64,000 bases of DNA from Allomuricauda sp. (GTDB lineage: Bacteria > Bacteroidota > Bacteroidia > Flavobacteriales > Flavobacteriaceae): positions 62,001 through 126,000 of the forward strand of contig NZ_JACESV010000001.1 of the NCBI RefSeq assembly GCF_013911645.1. Reading direction: 5' to 3'. Positions 8,582 through 17,694 of the stretch are shown one piece after another. Below the pieces are notes generated by a model that worked only from the letters and a program-made list of their open reading frames with translations, was not told the DNA's origin and ran no database searches. Position 1 is the stretch's first letter. Every line of letters starts with the position of its first letter. The position numbers were made by a program, and so were the translations under genes.

Positions 8582-10222
8582 ATGAAAAGAAGAGATTTTG
8601 TACAGTACGCTGGTATGGGTGCAGGGGCAATGATGATGCCCTCGCTTCTTTTGGGGAACGATATTCCTGCAGAAGCGCTACTCGAACCAGGTATGGATAC
8701 CGTACTTAAAAAGAAAATGGCCGATGTGGCCCTAAATACGGCAAAGTCCATGGGGGCCACCTATGCAGATGCCAGAATAGGGAGATATTTGAACCAATAT
8801 GTTTTTACTAGGGAAGATAAAGTTCAGAACGTGGTGAACACAGAATCGTTCGGAATTGGGATCAGGGTTATCGCCAACGGAACTTGGGGCTTTTCCTCAA
8901 CCAATGATGTGACCGAGGACGGCATCAAAAAGGCTACCCAACATGCCGTTTCCATTGCCAAGGCCAATTCCAAGATTCAAAAAGAACCCGTAGTATTGGC
9001 TCCAGTTGAGTCCCATGGCGAAGTTTCTTGGAAAACTCCCATAAAAAAGGACTTTAAAGAAGTACCCATCTCCGAAAAAGTTGATTTGCTTTTGAATGCA
9101 AATGCGGCTGCCATGGAAAACGGTGCCAACTTTGTAAATTCCGCCCTTTTTATGGTGAATGAGCAAAAATATTTCGCCTCGACCGATGGATCGTACATTG
9201 ATCAAGACGTACATCGTATTTGGCCAACCTTTAATGTTACGGCCATTGACCGTGCAGCAGGTAAATTCAAGAGCCGTCAGGCATTGAGCGCACCAATGGG
9301 CATGGGCTACGAGTACATGGACGGCCTGGAATCGGAAAAACTCTCCGGACCCGAAGGCATTACGTTATACAACAGAAGCTACGATATTATAGAGGACGCC
9401 ACCATGGCGGCCAAGCAGGCCAAACAAAAATTAACGGCAAAATCGGTTGAAGCCGGTAAGTACGATTTGGTTTTGGAACCAAACCACCTTGGATTGACCA
9501 TTCACGAATCTGTAGGCCACCCATTGGAACTGGACCGTGTATTGGGTTATGAAGCCAATTACGCAGGCACCAGTTTTGCTACATTGGATAAATGGAAATC
9601 AAAAGACTTTAATTACGGAAGCAACATCGTAAACTTGGTTGCAGACAAGACTCAAGTAGGATCTTTAGGCGCCGTAGGTTATGACGATGAGGGCGTAAAA
9701 ACCAAAAAATGGGATTTGGTCAGAAACGGAACCTTGGTGAACTATCAGGCCATTCGCGACCAGGTGCATATGATCGACCAAAACGAATCGCACGGATGCT
9801 GCTACGCTCAAAGTTGGGAAGATGTGCAGTTCCAACGTATGCCCAATGTTTCCTTGGAACCGGGTACGGAAAAATATTCCTTGCAGGATATGATCAAGGA
9901 TGTGGACAAAGGCATCTACATTTTGGGCCGTGGTTCGTACTCCATTGACCAACAACGTTACAACTTCCAGTTTGGAGGAACACTGTTCTACGAAATCAAG
10001 GACGGTGAGATTGTAGGTATGCTCGATGATGTAGCTTATCAATCCAATACCCAGGAATTCTGGAATTCTTGCGTCAAAATTTGTGATAAGGACGATTACA
10101 GATTGTTTGGTTCCTTCTTCGATGGTAAAGGGCAGCCTTCACAGGTAAGTGCCGTTTCACACGGTAGCTCCACGTCAAGATTCAACGGAGTCAATGTAAT
10201 TAACACAGGTAGGACCATTTAA
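8582..10222 (+). CDS. TldD/PmbA-family metalloprotease with Tat-like signal
   Basis: A 546-residue member of the TldD/PmbA family, whose TldD subunit carries the zinc site. The HExxxH motif is present as TIHESVGHPLELDR near residue 309. Unlike the cytoplasmic E. coli TldD, this one begins MKRRDFVQYAGMGAGAM, an RR-type leader with a short hydrophobic stretch, suggesting Tat export or membrane attachment. The second family member follows 27 bases downstream and would be the TldE-like partner. The family degrades partly unfolded peptides or matures peptide products through a TldD/TldE heterodimer. It heads a run of eight same-strand genes reaching 19.4 kb. Confidence 0.9.
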   Translation: MKRRDFVQYAGMGAGAMMMPSLLLGNDIPAEALLEPGMDTVLKKKMADVALNTAKSMGATYADARIGRYLNQYVFTREDKVQNVVNTESFGIGIRVIANGTWGFSSTNDVTEDGIKKATQHAVSIAKANSKIQKEPVVLAPVESHGEVSWKTPIKKDFKEVPISEKVDLLLNANAAAMENGANFVNSALFMVNEQKYFASTDGSYIDQDVHRIWPTFNVTAIDRAAGKFKSRQALSAPMGMGYEYMDGLESEKLSGPEGITLYNRSYDIIEDATMAAKQAKQKLTAKSVEAGKYDLVLEPNHLGLTIHESVGHPLELDRVLGYEANYAGTSFATLDKWKSKDFNYGSNIVNLVADKTQVGSLGAVGYDDEGVKTKKWDLVRNGTLVNYQAIRDQVHMIDQNESHGCCYAQSWEDVQFQRMPNVSLEPGTEKYSLQDMIKDVDKGIYILGRGSYSIDQQRYNFQFGGTLFYEIKDGEIVGMLDDVAYQSNTQEFWNSCVKICDKDDYRLFGSFFDGKGQPSQVSAVSHGSSTSRFNGVNVINTGRTI

Positions 10223-10249
10223 GGTTTATTCAAATTAAATAATAAGACA

Positions 10250-11566
10250 ATGGCTATATATACAAAAGAAGAAGCAAAAAAGATTTTGGAAAAGGCATTG
10301 AGTTTTTCCAAGGCCGATGCCTGCGAAATAAACCTAAGTGGAAGTAACAGCGGTAATATCCGATATGCAAGAAATACCGTATCCACAGCAGGATATAGAT
10401 CAACACAAAGTTTGGTGGTACAATCAAGTTTTGGCAAAAAAGTGGGCACTGCAACTATTGACGAGTTTGATGACGCATCCTTGGAGAAAGTGGTGCGAAG
10501 GGCAGAAGAACTGGCTCAATTATCACCGGAAAATCCTGAGTTTATGCCTCCTTTGGGGCCACAGGAATATGATGAATCCATCACTTTTAAAGAATCTACC
10601 GCCAATGTAACACCAGAGTACAGGGCAGAGGTCGCCAATAAAAGCATTGTTCCCGCAGCGGCCAAAGATGTGACCGCAGCAGGTTTCTTGGACGATTCGG
10701 CCCAGTTTTCGGCCATGATCAATTCCAATGGGCTGTTTGCTTACAATCAATCTACCGATGTGGACTTTACAGTAACCATGCGTACCAATGACGGTACAGG
10801 ATCAGGCTGGGTGACCAGGGATTACAACGACATCTCCAAGTTTGATGCGGACGAAGCATCAAAAACGGCGATAGACAAAGCAGTAATGTCCAGAGAAGCC
10901 CGTGCCATAGAACCTGGAAAGTACACGGTAATTTTGGAACCAGCAGCATCGATTGGCCTATTGGAAAATATGTTCCGATCTTTTGATGCACGATCTGCCG
11001 ATGAGGGTAGAAGTTTTATGTCCGCAAAAGAAGGAGGTAATAAAATTGGGCAAAAAATAGTGGACGAACGTGTTAATATCTGGTCAGACCCCTTGCATCC
11101 CGATGTACCGACCTCCACTTGGAACGGAGCAGGGCAACCTTTAAAGAAAACCAGTTGGATAGAAAATGGTGTGGTGAAGAACCTGGCCTACAGCCGATAC
11201 TGGGCAGAAAAGCAAGGCGTAGATCCCGTGCCATTCCCAAGTAATGGGATAATGGAAGGAGGGGACGAAAGTCTTGAGGATATGATCAAAGGCACCAAAA
11301 AAGGTATCTTGGTCACACGCTTTTGGTACATACGAAGTGTAGACCCACAAACCCTATTGTATACTGGTTTGACAAGGGACGGAACTTTCTACATTGAAAA
11401 TGGGCAAATCAAGTTTCCTGTCAAAAATTTTAGGTTCAACGAGAGCCCGATTATTATGTTGAATAATTTGGAATCCCTTGGGCAACAGGTACGTGTCGAT
11501 GGAAACTTAATACCTTATATGAAGATTCGTGACTTTACCTTCACCAGTCTTTCGGACGCGGTATAA
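10250..11566 (+). CDS. TldD/PmbA-family protein (TldE/PmbA-like partner)
   Basis: A 438-residue protein starting MAIYTKEEAKKILEKAL, with no signal peptide and no HExxxH motif. It thus looks like the non-zinc TldE/PmbA half of the pair. Family features are the N-terminal swapped domain with the NIRYARN segment, the central PGKYTVILEPAA stretch parallel to GKYDLVLEPNH in the upstream gene, and a C-terminal barrel. The presence of a leader only on the partner makes the location of the complex uncertain. Confidence 0.87.
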   Translation: MAIYTKEEAKKILEKALSFSKADACEINLSGSNSGNIRYARNTVSTAGYRSTQSLVVQSSFGKKVGTATIDEFDDASLEKVVRRAEELAQLSPENPEFMPPLGPQEYDESITFKESTANVTPEYRAEVANKSIVPAAAKDVTAAGFLDDSAQFSAMINSNGLFAYNQSTDVDFTVTMRTNDGTGSGWVTRDYNDISKFDADEASKTAIDKAVMSREARAIEPGKYTVILEPAASIGLLENMFRSFDARSADEGRSFMSAKEGGNKIGQKIVDERVNIWSDPLHPDVPTSTWNGAGQPLKKTSWIENGVVKNLAYSRYWAEKQGVDPVPFPSNGIMEGGDESLEDMIKGTKKGILVTRFWYIRSVDPQTLLYTGLTRDGTFYIENGQIKFPVKNFRFNESPIIMLNNLESLGQQVRVDGNLIPYMKIRDFTFTSLSDAV

Positions 11567-11653
11567 CCATAAGGATTGAAACAAACTGGTGGTCAGGTTA
11601 TCCTTGACTGCCAGTTTTTATTTTGGCAAAGATTTTAGCCTACGACCCAAATA

Positions 11654-12277
11654 ATGTTGGACAACGAATTCTTTTTTACACGATTACAGTACGAATCAGG
11701 AGATTGGGATGTGGATCAGCGTATGCCCTCCAATTTGTTGAATTCCTTGGTCGAGTACACCACCTTAAAAGTGGATACACAGGAGAAAATCATTACCCTG
11801 GCCAGCGACGATATTTTTAAAAGTCCGTTCTGTTATATCTCGGGCCATAAATTGGTTCAGTTCACCAAAAAGGAACGCGAAAATTTTGAAAAATACGTGC
11901 GCAACGGTGGTTTTGTTTTTGCCGATGACTGTAACCACGATATTGACGGTCTTTTTGCTAAATCGTTCGAACGCCAGATGGAAGAAATATTCGGGCCAGG
12001 AGAACTACAAAAAATTCCCAACGACCATGAAATCTATACCATTTTCTTTGAGTTTGATGATGGACCGCCCACCACTTCACAAGAACTGAACGGTTGGGGA
12101 GACGACCTTGTTCACGATTACCTTAAGGCCATTGTGATAGATGGGAGAATAGGCGTGCTCTACAGCAATAAAGATTATGGCTGTGAGTGGGATTATGATT
12201 TTAGAAACAAACGCTGGTACAAAATAGACAATACCCGATTTGGGGTGAATATTGTGTTATACGCTTTAACCTCTTAA
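11654..12277 (+). CDS. DUF4159 domain protein
   Basis: A 207-residue protein of the DUF4159 type, recognised by the opening FFFTRLQYESGDWD, the GGFVFADDCNHD core and the later DGPP segment. In many bacteria DUF4159 genes sit beside MoxR, DUF58 and BatA-like genes, exactly as here; members are often exported, but this one has no evident signal peptide. The fold resembles a glutamine-amidotransferase-like domain, with no known reaction. It ends 10 bases before the MoxR start, so the two are translationally close. Confidence 0.85.
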   Translation: MLDNEFFFTRLQYESGDWDVDQRMPSNLLNSLVEYTTLKVDTQEKIITLASDDIFKSPFCYISGHKLVQFTKKERENFEKYVRNGGFVFADDCNHDIDGLFAKSFERQMEEIFGPGELQKIPNDHEIYTIFFEFDDGPPTTSQELNGWGDDLVHDYLKAIVIDGRIGVLYSNKDYGCEWDYDFRNKRWYKIDNTRFGVNIVLYALTS

Positions 12278-12287
12278 CGATACTAAT

Positions 12288-13292
12288 TTGGATAAAGAAC
12301 TACAACAAATTGCAAGTGAAGTAGAAGGGCTTTCCGAAAAGCTGACCGCCCTCAAAAAAGAAATTGGAAAAGTGATCATAGGTCAAGAAGAAACCGTTTC
12401 CCAATTACTGATCACATTTTTGGCAGGCGGACACGCTTTGCTCGAAGGGGTTCCGGGATTGGCCAAAACCTTGATGATTCGCACGCTCTCCAACGCCATT
12501 GATTTAAAATTTAAACGGATTCAGTTTACGCCCGATCTAATGCCATCCGACATTATTGGAACCGAAATATTGGAAGAAGACCATACCACAGGCAAAAAAT
12601 TCTTCAAATTCAACAAAGGACCTATCTTTTCTAACATCATTTTGGCGGATGAGATTAACCGAACACCACCAAAAACCCAGGCGGCACTTTTGGAGGCTAT
12701 GCAGGAGTTCGAGGTGACCTATGGGGACAAAACGTATTCCTTGGACAAGCCATTTTTCATTTTGGCCACGCAAAACCCCATTGAACAATCGGGAACTTTT
12801 GTATTGCCGGAAGCACAACAGGATAGATTCTTGTTGTATATCAAAATAGGATATCCAACGGACGAAGAAGAAACGCAAATTTTAAAAGCCACTACGGGAA
12901 CTAAAAAAGCCCAATTGAATAAGGTATTGTCAGGAGACGATATTGTGAGATTGCAACAATTGGTTCGAGAAGTTTCCATCAGCGATGGGTTGATTCAATA
13001 TGTAAGTGATGTAATCCGTGCCACCCGACCCGATACGACTTCCGTGGACTACGTGAAACAGTGGGTGGATTGGGGCGCAGGCCCACGTGCAGGTCAGGCA
13101 ATGATTTTGACCGCGAAGGCGAATGCACTTTTGGAAGGTAGATTGGCCGTTACGCTGGAAGATTTACAAAAAGTAGTCTTACCTGTATTGCGGCACAGGG
13201 TACTCGTAAACTTTAGGGCCGATGCCGAAGGAATCACCTCGGATACGGTCACAAAAGAAATACTGAAAGCAGTTCAATTAAGGGATAAATAA
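12288..13292 (+). CDS. MoxR-family AAA+ ATPase
   Basis: A 334-residue MoxR ATPase thought to act as a chaperone that helps metal insertion or complex assembly with VWA-domain partners. Walker A is LLEGVPGLAKT and Walker B is IILADEINR, followed by the MoxR-typical TPPKTQAALLEAMQE and LATQNPIEQSGTF. The reading frame starts with TTG at 12288; no in-frame ATG lies before the ATPase core, so a TTG start is likely. The last base of its stop codon is the first base of the DUF58 start codon. Confidence 0.93.
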   Translation: MDKELQQIASEVEGLSEKLTALKKEIGKVIIGQEETVSQLLITFLAGGHALLEGVPGLAKTLMIRTLSNAIDLKFKRIQFTPDLMPSDIIGTEILEEDHTTGKKFFKFNKGPIFSNIILADEINRTPPKTQAALLEAMQEFEVTYGDKTYSLDKPFFILATQNPIEQSGTFVLPEAQQDRFLLYIKIGYPTDEEETQILKATTGTKKAQLNKVLSGDDIVRLQQLVREVSISDGLIQYVSDVIRATRPDTTSVDYVKQWVDWGAGPRAGQAMILTAKANALLEGRLAVTLEDLQKVVLPVLRHRVLVNFRADAEGITSDTVTKEILKAVQLRDK

Positions 13293-14191
13293 TGGCATCA
13301 AGGGACTACCACGACCTTTTAAAACCTGAAGTCATCAATACCGTATCGGGCCTTAGCCTGATCTCGCGTATTGTGGTGGAAGGATACACTTCCGGTCTGA
13401 ACCGGAGCAAAAGCGTGGGTCCCGGAATGGAGTTTAGTCAATACCGAGGTTATGAACCTGGGGACGACCTACGACTGCTCGATTGGAAGATGTTGGCCCG
13501 GTCGGGTCGCTATTACATCAAGCAATCCGAAGTGGAAAGTCACGTCACCGTTAAGTTTATCGTGGATGCAAGTGCTTCGATGGAGCACGAAGAAGATGGC
13601 ATTTCCAAATTGGAATTTGCTCGGGTAATGGTGGCTTGTTTGTCACATATGGCTCAAAAACAAGGCGATTCGGTAGGGCTTTTTGCACTCAATGAAGATG
13701 ATTTTGTGAGTATCTACCCCAAAGCGGATAAGAAACATTTCAACCGATTGTTGTTGGAGTTGTTGAGGATTTCCACCAAGGGAAAATGGCCCGAACTCAA
13801 TATTGCATCCAGAAGAATCCACAATAGGGGAGAAAAGGAGTTGGTATTTTTCCTGACGGATATGTACGAAGATGTTTCCGAACTGTCTGATTTTGTAAAA
13901 AACTTGAAGACTGCCAATAACGAGGTTGTAGTACTTCAAATTATGACAGGTAGCGAGATGGATTTTGATTATAAAAAGTCCGTCACTTTTGAAGATTTGG
14001 AAACTGGAGCCAAGGTCAAAGTGGATGTAAATAAAGCCAAGGCCGCTTATTTAAAAGCTTTGGACGAAAAAGTAAATCAAACCAAGGAGCAATTGCTATC
14101 CCAAGGGGTACATTATCATCTGTTTAGAATGGACAATGACTTGGGCGATGCATTACAATTGTTTTTAAAAGAGCGCATACGATTAGTGTAA
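13292..14191 (+). CDS. DUF58 domain protein
   Basis: A 299-residue DUF58 protein, the usual partner of MoxR. It has the family core YEPGDDLRLLDWKMLARSG near residue 54, a KQSEVE stretch, and a VWA-like MIDAS-type segment VDASASMEH near residue 93. No signal or membrane segment is seen, so it is cytosolic. The start overlaps the MoxR stop, and the next gene begins directly after its own stop, so coupling is tight. Probably binds a metal ion and joins the membrane proteins downstream in one complex. Confidence 0.92.
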   Translation: MASRDYHDLLKPEVINTVSGLSLISRIVVEGYTSGLNRSKSVGPGMEFSQYRGYEPGDDLRLLDWKMLARSGRYYIKQSEVESHVTVKFIVDASASMEHEEDGISKLEFARVMVACLSHMAQKQGDSVGLFALNEDDFVSIYPKADKKHFNRLLLELLRISTKGKWPELNIASRRIHNRGEKELVFFLTDMYEDVSELSDFVKNLKTANNEVVVLQIMTGSEMDFDYKKSVTFEDLETGAKVKVDVNKAKAAYLKALDEKVNQTKEQLLSQGVHYHLFRMDNDLGDALQLFLKERIRLV

Positions 14192-15463
14192 ATGGTTTTT
14201 GCGAATCCGTCATATCTCTGGGCACTTTTGGGACTTTTGGTTCCCTTGGCCATCCATTTGTGGAGTAAAAAGGAGGCGAAGACCATAAAAATTGGAAGTA
14301 TCCAGTTGTTGGACGAATCCAATTCAAGGCAATCCAGCAGTATTCAATTGAACGAATGGTTGTTGCTATTGCTACGAATGTTGATTGTTGCTTTGATTGT
14401 TTTATTGATGGCAGGCCCACAATGGCGCACCAAAGGCAATCAAAAACAAATAACCTATCTCGTGGAATCGTCTATTGCCAGTGAAGCATCCATCAGCTCT
14501 GTTTTGGATAGCTTACAAGAGGATTCCCCTGTTTTACTTTTGAAAAATGGATTTCCTGAGTGGGAAGTCGATGCCGATTATCAATCGGACAAGGAACAGC
14601 CCAACTATTGGCAATTGGTCCAAAAAATGGACTCGTTGCGTTCGGATAGTATTGTGGTTTTTACAAAAGCACTGGTCAAAGGAGTCAAATCGATACGCCC
14701 AAATACCCAAAAGAAAATCCATTGGGTGGTCGTGGAATCAGAAGAAGCTAAAGATAGACCCTTATTGGCTTTTAATCGTGAATCAGGAGTTGAATTGATA
14801 ACTGCTTCAAGCAGTGGTAGAGCAACCAAAATCAATAAAGAAATGTTGGAGGGGGGATTCGAAATCGGCAACGATAGCCTCCGTTTACTTTACCAAGAAC
14901 CTATCACAGTCCCTTTGAAAACATTGGATACGCTTCAAATCAATTTGTATGTGGAGGAAGGTTTTGAACGTGAGGGAAAATATATTGAGGCATCGTTCAG
15001 GGCATTATCAACATTTTTAAAGCGTGAAATTGTTGTTCACAAAGAAGACGAATTAGCTCGTGATCAAGCTGATTTGAATATTTGGTTGAGCAAAGGGCCA
15101 AACAATGATTCCGAAGGGAAATGGTTGGTTTATCAAGAAAATCCGTTAGCCAAGCAATTGATAGAATCATCCCCTCGGAAAAACTTGTTTTATCTAACAT
15201 CAAAATTGAACCCCAAAAACACGGTAGACCAACACTTGCCCGAACAGTTGCTCACCATTTTAGGGCTGGACAATGATTTAAAAGCTGTGGTAACCAATGT
15301 GGATGCAAGACAATTGGACGAAGCTGAACTTAAACCCAATTACGTGGAACCAAAACGGAAAAGGGAACGGGCAACTTTACTTGATATTTCCCTCTGGGTA
15401 TTCTCCATTCTCGCAGGGCTGATGATCGTTGAACGTTTGCTATCAAACTATAAAAAACAATGA
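14192..15463 (+). CDS. BatA-like membrane protein (N-terminal aerotolerance domain)
   Basis: A 423-residue protein whose N-terminus (FANPSYLWALLGLLVPLAIHLWSKK) is the BatA/aerotolerance-regulator N-terminal membrane domain. A second helix (LLLLLRMLIVALIVLLM) lies near residues 65-83 and a third close to the C-terminus (about residues 397-415). The middle section is presumably periplasmic, and no VWA MIDAS motif is apparent. It starts immediately after the DUF58 stop and overlaps the next gene by four bases (ATGA), as expected for a tightly coupled operon. Confidence 0.85.
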   Translation: MVFANPSYLWALLGLLVPLAIHLWSKKEAKTIKIGSIQLLDESNSRQSSSIQLNEWLLLLLRMLIVALIVLLMAGPQWRTKGNQKQITYLVESSIASEASISSVLDSLQEDSPVLLLKNGFPEWEVDADYQSDKEQPNYWQLVQKMDSLRSDSIVVFTKALVKGVKSIRPNTQKKIHWVVVESEEAKDRPLLAFNRESGVELITASSSGRATKINKEMLEGGFEIGNDSLRLLYQEPITVPLKTLDTLQINLYVEEGFEREGKYIEASFRALSTFLKREIVVHKEDELARDQADLNIWLSKGPNNDSEGKWLVYQENPLAKQLIESSPRKNLFYLTSKLNPKNTVDQHLPEQLLTILGLDNDLKAVVTNVDARQLDEAELKPNYVEPKRKRERATLLDISLWVFSILAGLMIVERLLSNYKKQ

Positions 15464-17694
15464 TGGGAGCAGGGGCGATAAAACAATTTCAAAAACGATG
15501 GCAGCAATCCAAATATGTGGAAGGATTGCTCTATGCTGTTGGATTTGGTGGCTTTGTGTACCTGTTGACCCATAATATTTTCTATGGAATTCTAGGGTTG
15601 TCAGTGGCTTCGGGAGTTGCCTTTTGGGTTTTAAAACCTTGGAAAATAAGCTCAGAAAATGCCGTGGGCTATATTGATGCCCATGTGCCCCAAGCAGGGT
15701 TCAGCAGTGGACTTTTATTGTCGCCAACCCATGAACTTTCCGACCTGTCCAAATTGCAAAAATATCGGGTGGCCACGCAATTGGAACCTGTTTTGTCCAA
15801 ATTGAGACCGCCCCACAACCTATTAAAGGCGGCTCTTGTGATGTTTGGATTGATACTGTTGGGACTTGCCGGCAGATTTGTACTGACCAAGTTTGGAAAT
15901 CCATCGGGAGGAGATTCATCAACTACCGAACAAATCACCTTTGCTCCGAAAGATAGCTTAACAAATACTACCGAAGTTCCCCAATTGATAGCGACCAATA
16001 TTACCATTCAATATCCTGGTTATACGGGGAAAGCAACTTTGAACACCGTTGACCCAAATGTCAAGGTTGTGGAAGGTTCAAGAGTCATTTGGAACCTTGA
16101 ATTCGATGGTGATGTGCAAGAGGTGGAGATGGATTTGATGGGCGAGCGCATCGGTTTTACACAAAATGAAGGATCGTACCGGTTGACCAAGACACTGACT
16201 GCATCAGGTTTTTACAGTTTCACTTTTAAAGATGATAGAGGGAATGACTACGTAAGCGATTTGTATTCCATGGAAATGGTGACCGATGAACCACCAATGG
16301 TTCAAATTGAAGGCTTGGACAACTATACCTATTTTGAGTTTGATGATGATAAACGTTTGATGCTAAACACCAACATTTCTGATGATTTTGGAATTGATGA
16401 CGCCTACATTATTGCAACAGTGAGCAAAGGCTCTGGTGAATCGGTTAAATTTAGAGAAGAAACCGTCCGTTTTGATGCGGCTATTCCCAAAGGGAATAAA
16501 CGAATCCAATTACAGCAAGCCCTGGATTTGGACGCGCTTAAAATGGACCCGGGGGATGAACTCTATTTTTATGTGGAGGCGCTGGATCAAAAAACACCAA
16601 CAAAGAACATTGGACGTAGCGAGACCTATTTTGCAGTAATCCGCGATACGGTAACCGATGCTTTTGCGGTCGAGGGGAACTTGGGCGTGGATTTAATGCC
16701 CGACTATTTTAGGAGCCAACGCCAATTGATTATCGATACCGAAAAACTCATTGCGGACAAACCCAATATTTCTGAAAAAGATTTCAAGTATAGGAGCAAC
16801 GAATTAGGTTTTGATCAAAAACAATTGCGTTTAAAGTATGGACAGTTTATGGGCGATGAGACCGAAATGCAAGCAGCACCAGGGCAAGTTTCTTCAACTG
16901 AAGCAGAAGGAGATGACCATGACCATGCGGATGAGGAAGGCGAAGACCTTTTGGATGAATACAGTCACAAGCACGATAGCGATAACGAACACAATTTGGT
17001 CCAGGAGCAAGAACACGGTCACGAGAATGGGGAAGAAGAGGAAGACCCCCTACACGATTATTTGCACAACCATTCGGACCCGGAAGCGTCGACCCTGTTC
17101 GAAAAATCCTTGAAAGCAAAGCTTCGGGATGCGTTGAACATTATGTGGGACGCTGAGCTTCATTTACGACTTTACGAACCTGAAAAATCATTGCCGTACC
17201 AATATGACGCCCTCAAAATTATTCAAGACATTAAAAACAGTGCACGAATTTATGTGCACCGTATCGGTTTTGACCCACCGCCCATTAAAGAGGAAAGTAG
17301 GTTGAGCGGAGATATTGAGGACATCACCAATTTTGATAAAAAGGAAGCGTTTGCCTACCAAATGCCCTTTGCCTCGACCAGGCAGGCCATAGCTCGTTTG
17401 GAACTCCTGATCCATGGAAAAAAAGCGTTTGACGATGCGGACAGTGCTCTTTTTGTGGATGCAGGCAATGAACTGGCGCCAAAAGCAATTTCCGAACCGC
17501 TCAAATATTTAAAAGTACTTCAGGGTTTACGAGATCTTGAAAAAGTTGCAAATAGAAACAAAGAAAACTTTAAAGCGGTTCAAAAAAACCTATTGGAGGT
17601 GCTGCCAGATGTGGAGGACAATCCAATGAAAAGGACCGAATACCAAGACGAAATCAATCTATTGTATCTAAAGGAATTGGGAGTTTATGAGTGA
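15460..17694 (+). CDS. Large membrane protein of DUF4175 type with a His-rich acidic insert
   Basis: A 744-residue protein with two N-terminal membrane segments, one more near residue 125, then a long extracytoplasmic part that includes an ATNITIQYPGYTGK segment and beta-rich repeats as in DUF4175-like proteins. Around residues 485-540 (bases about 16910-17085) there is a low-complexity stretch with some ten histidines among many Asp and Glu, for example DDHDHADEEGED and EQEHGHENGEEEE. The flanking sequence is ordinary, so the insert may bind metal ions. It overlaps the neighbouring genes on both sides (four and eight bases). Confidence 0.78.
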   Translation: MMGAGAIKQFQKRWQQSKYVEGLLYAVGFGGFVYLLTHNIFYGILGLSVASGVAFWVLKPWKISSENAVGYIDAHVPQAGFSSGLLLSPTHELSDLSKLQKYRVATQLEPVLSKLRPPHNLLKAALVMFGLILLGLAGRFVLTKFGNPSGGDSSTTEQITFAPKDSLTNTTEVPQLIATNITIQYPGYTGKATLNTVDPNVKVVEGSRVIWNLEFDGDVQEVEMDLMGERIGFTQNEGSYRLTKTLTASGFYSFTFKDDRGNDYVSDLYSMEMVTDEPPMVQIEGLDNYTYFEFDDDKRLMLNTNISDDFGIDDAYIIATVSKGSGESVKFREETVRFDAAIPKGNKRIQLQQALDLDALKMDPGDELYFYVEALDQKTPTKNIGRSETYFAVIRDTVTDAFAVEGNLGVDLMPDYFRSQRQLIIDTEKLIADKPNISEKDFKYRSNELGFDQKQLRLKYGQFMGDETEMQAAPGQVSSTEAEGDDHDHADEEGEDLLDEYSHKHDSDNEHNLVQEQEHGHENGEEEEDPLHDYLHNHSDPEASTLFEKSLKAKLRDALNIMWDAELHLRLYEPEKSLPYQYDALKIIQDIKNSARIYVHRIGFDPPPIKEESRLSGDIEDITNFDKKEAFAYQMPFASTRQAIARLELLIHGKKAFDDADSALFVDAGNELAPKAISEPLKYLKVLQGLRDLEKVANRNKENFKAVQKNLLEVLPDVEDNPMKRTEYQDEINLLYLKELGVYE

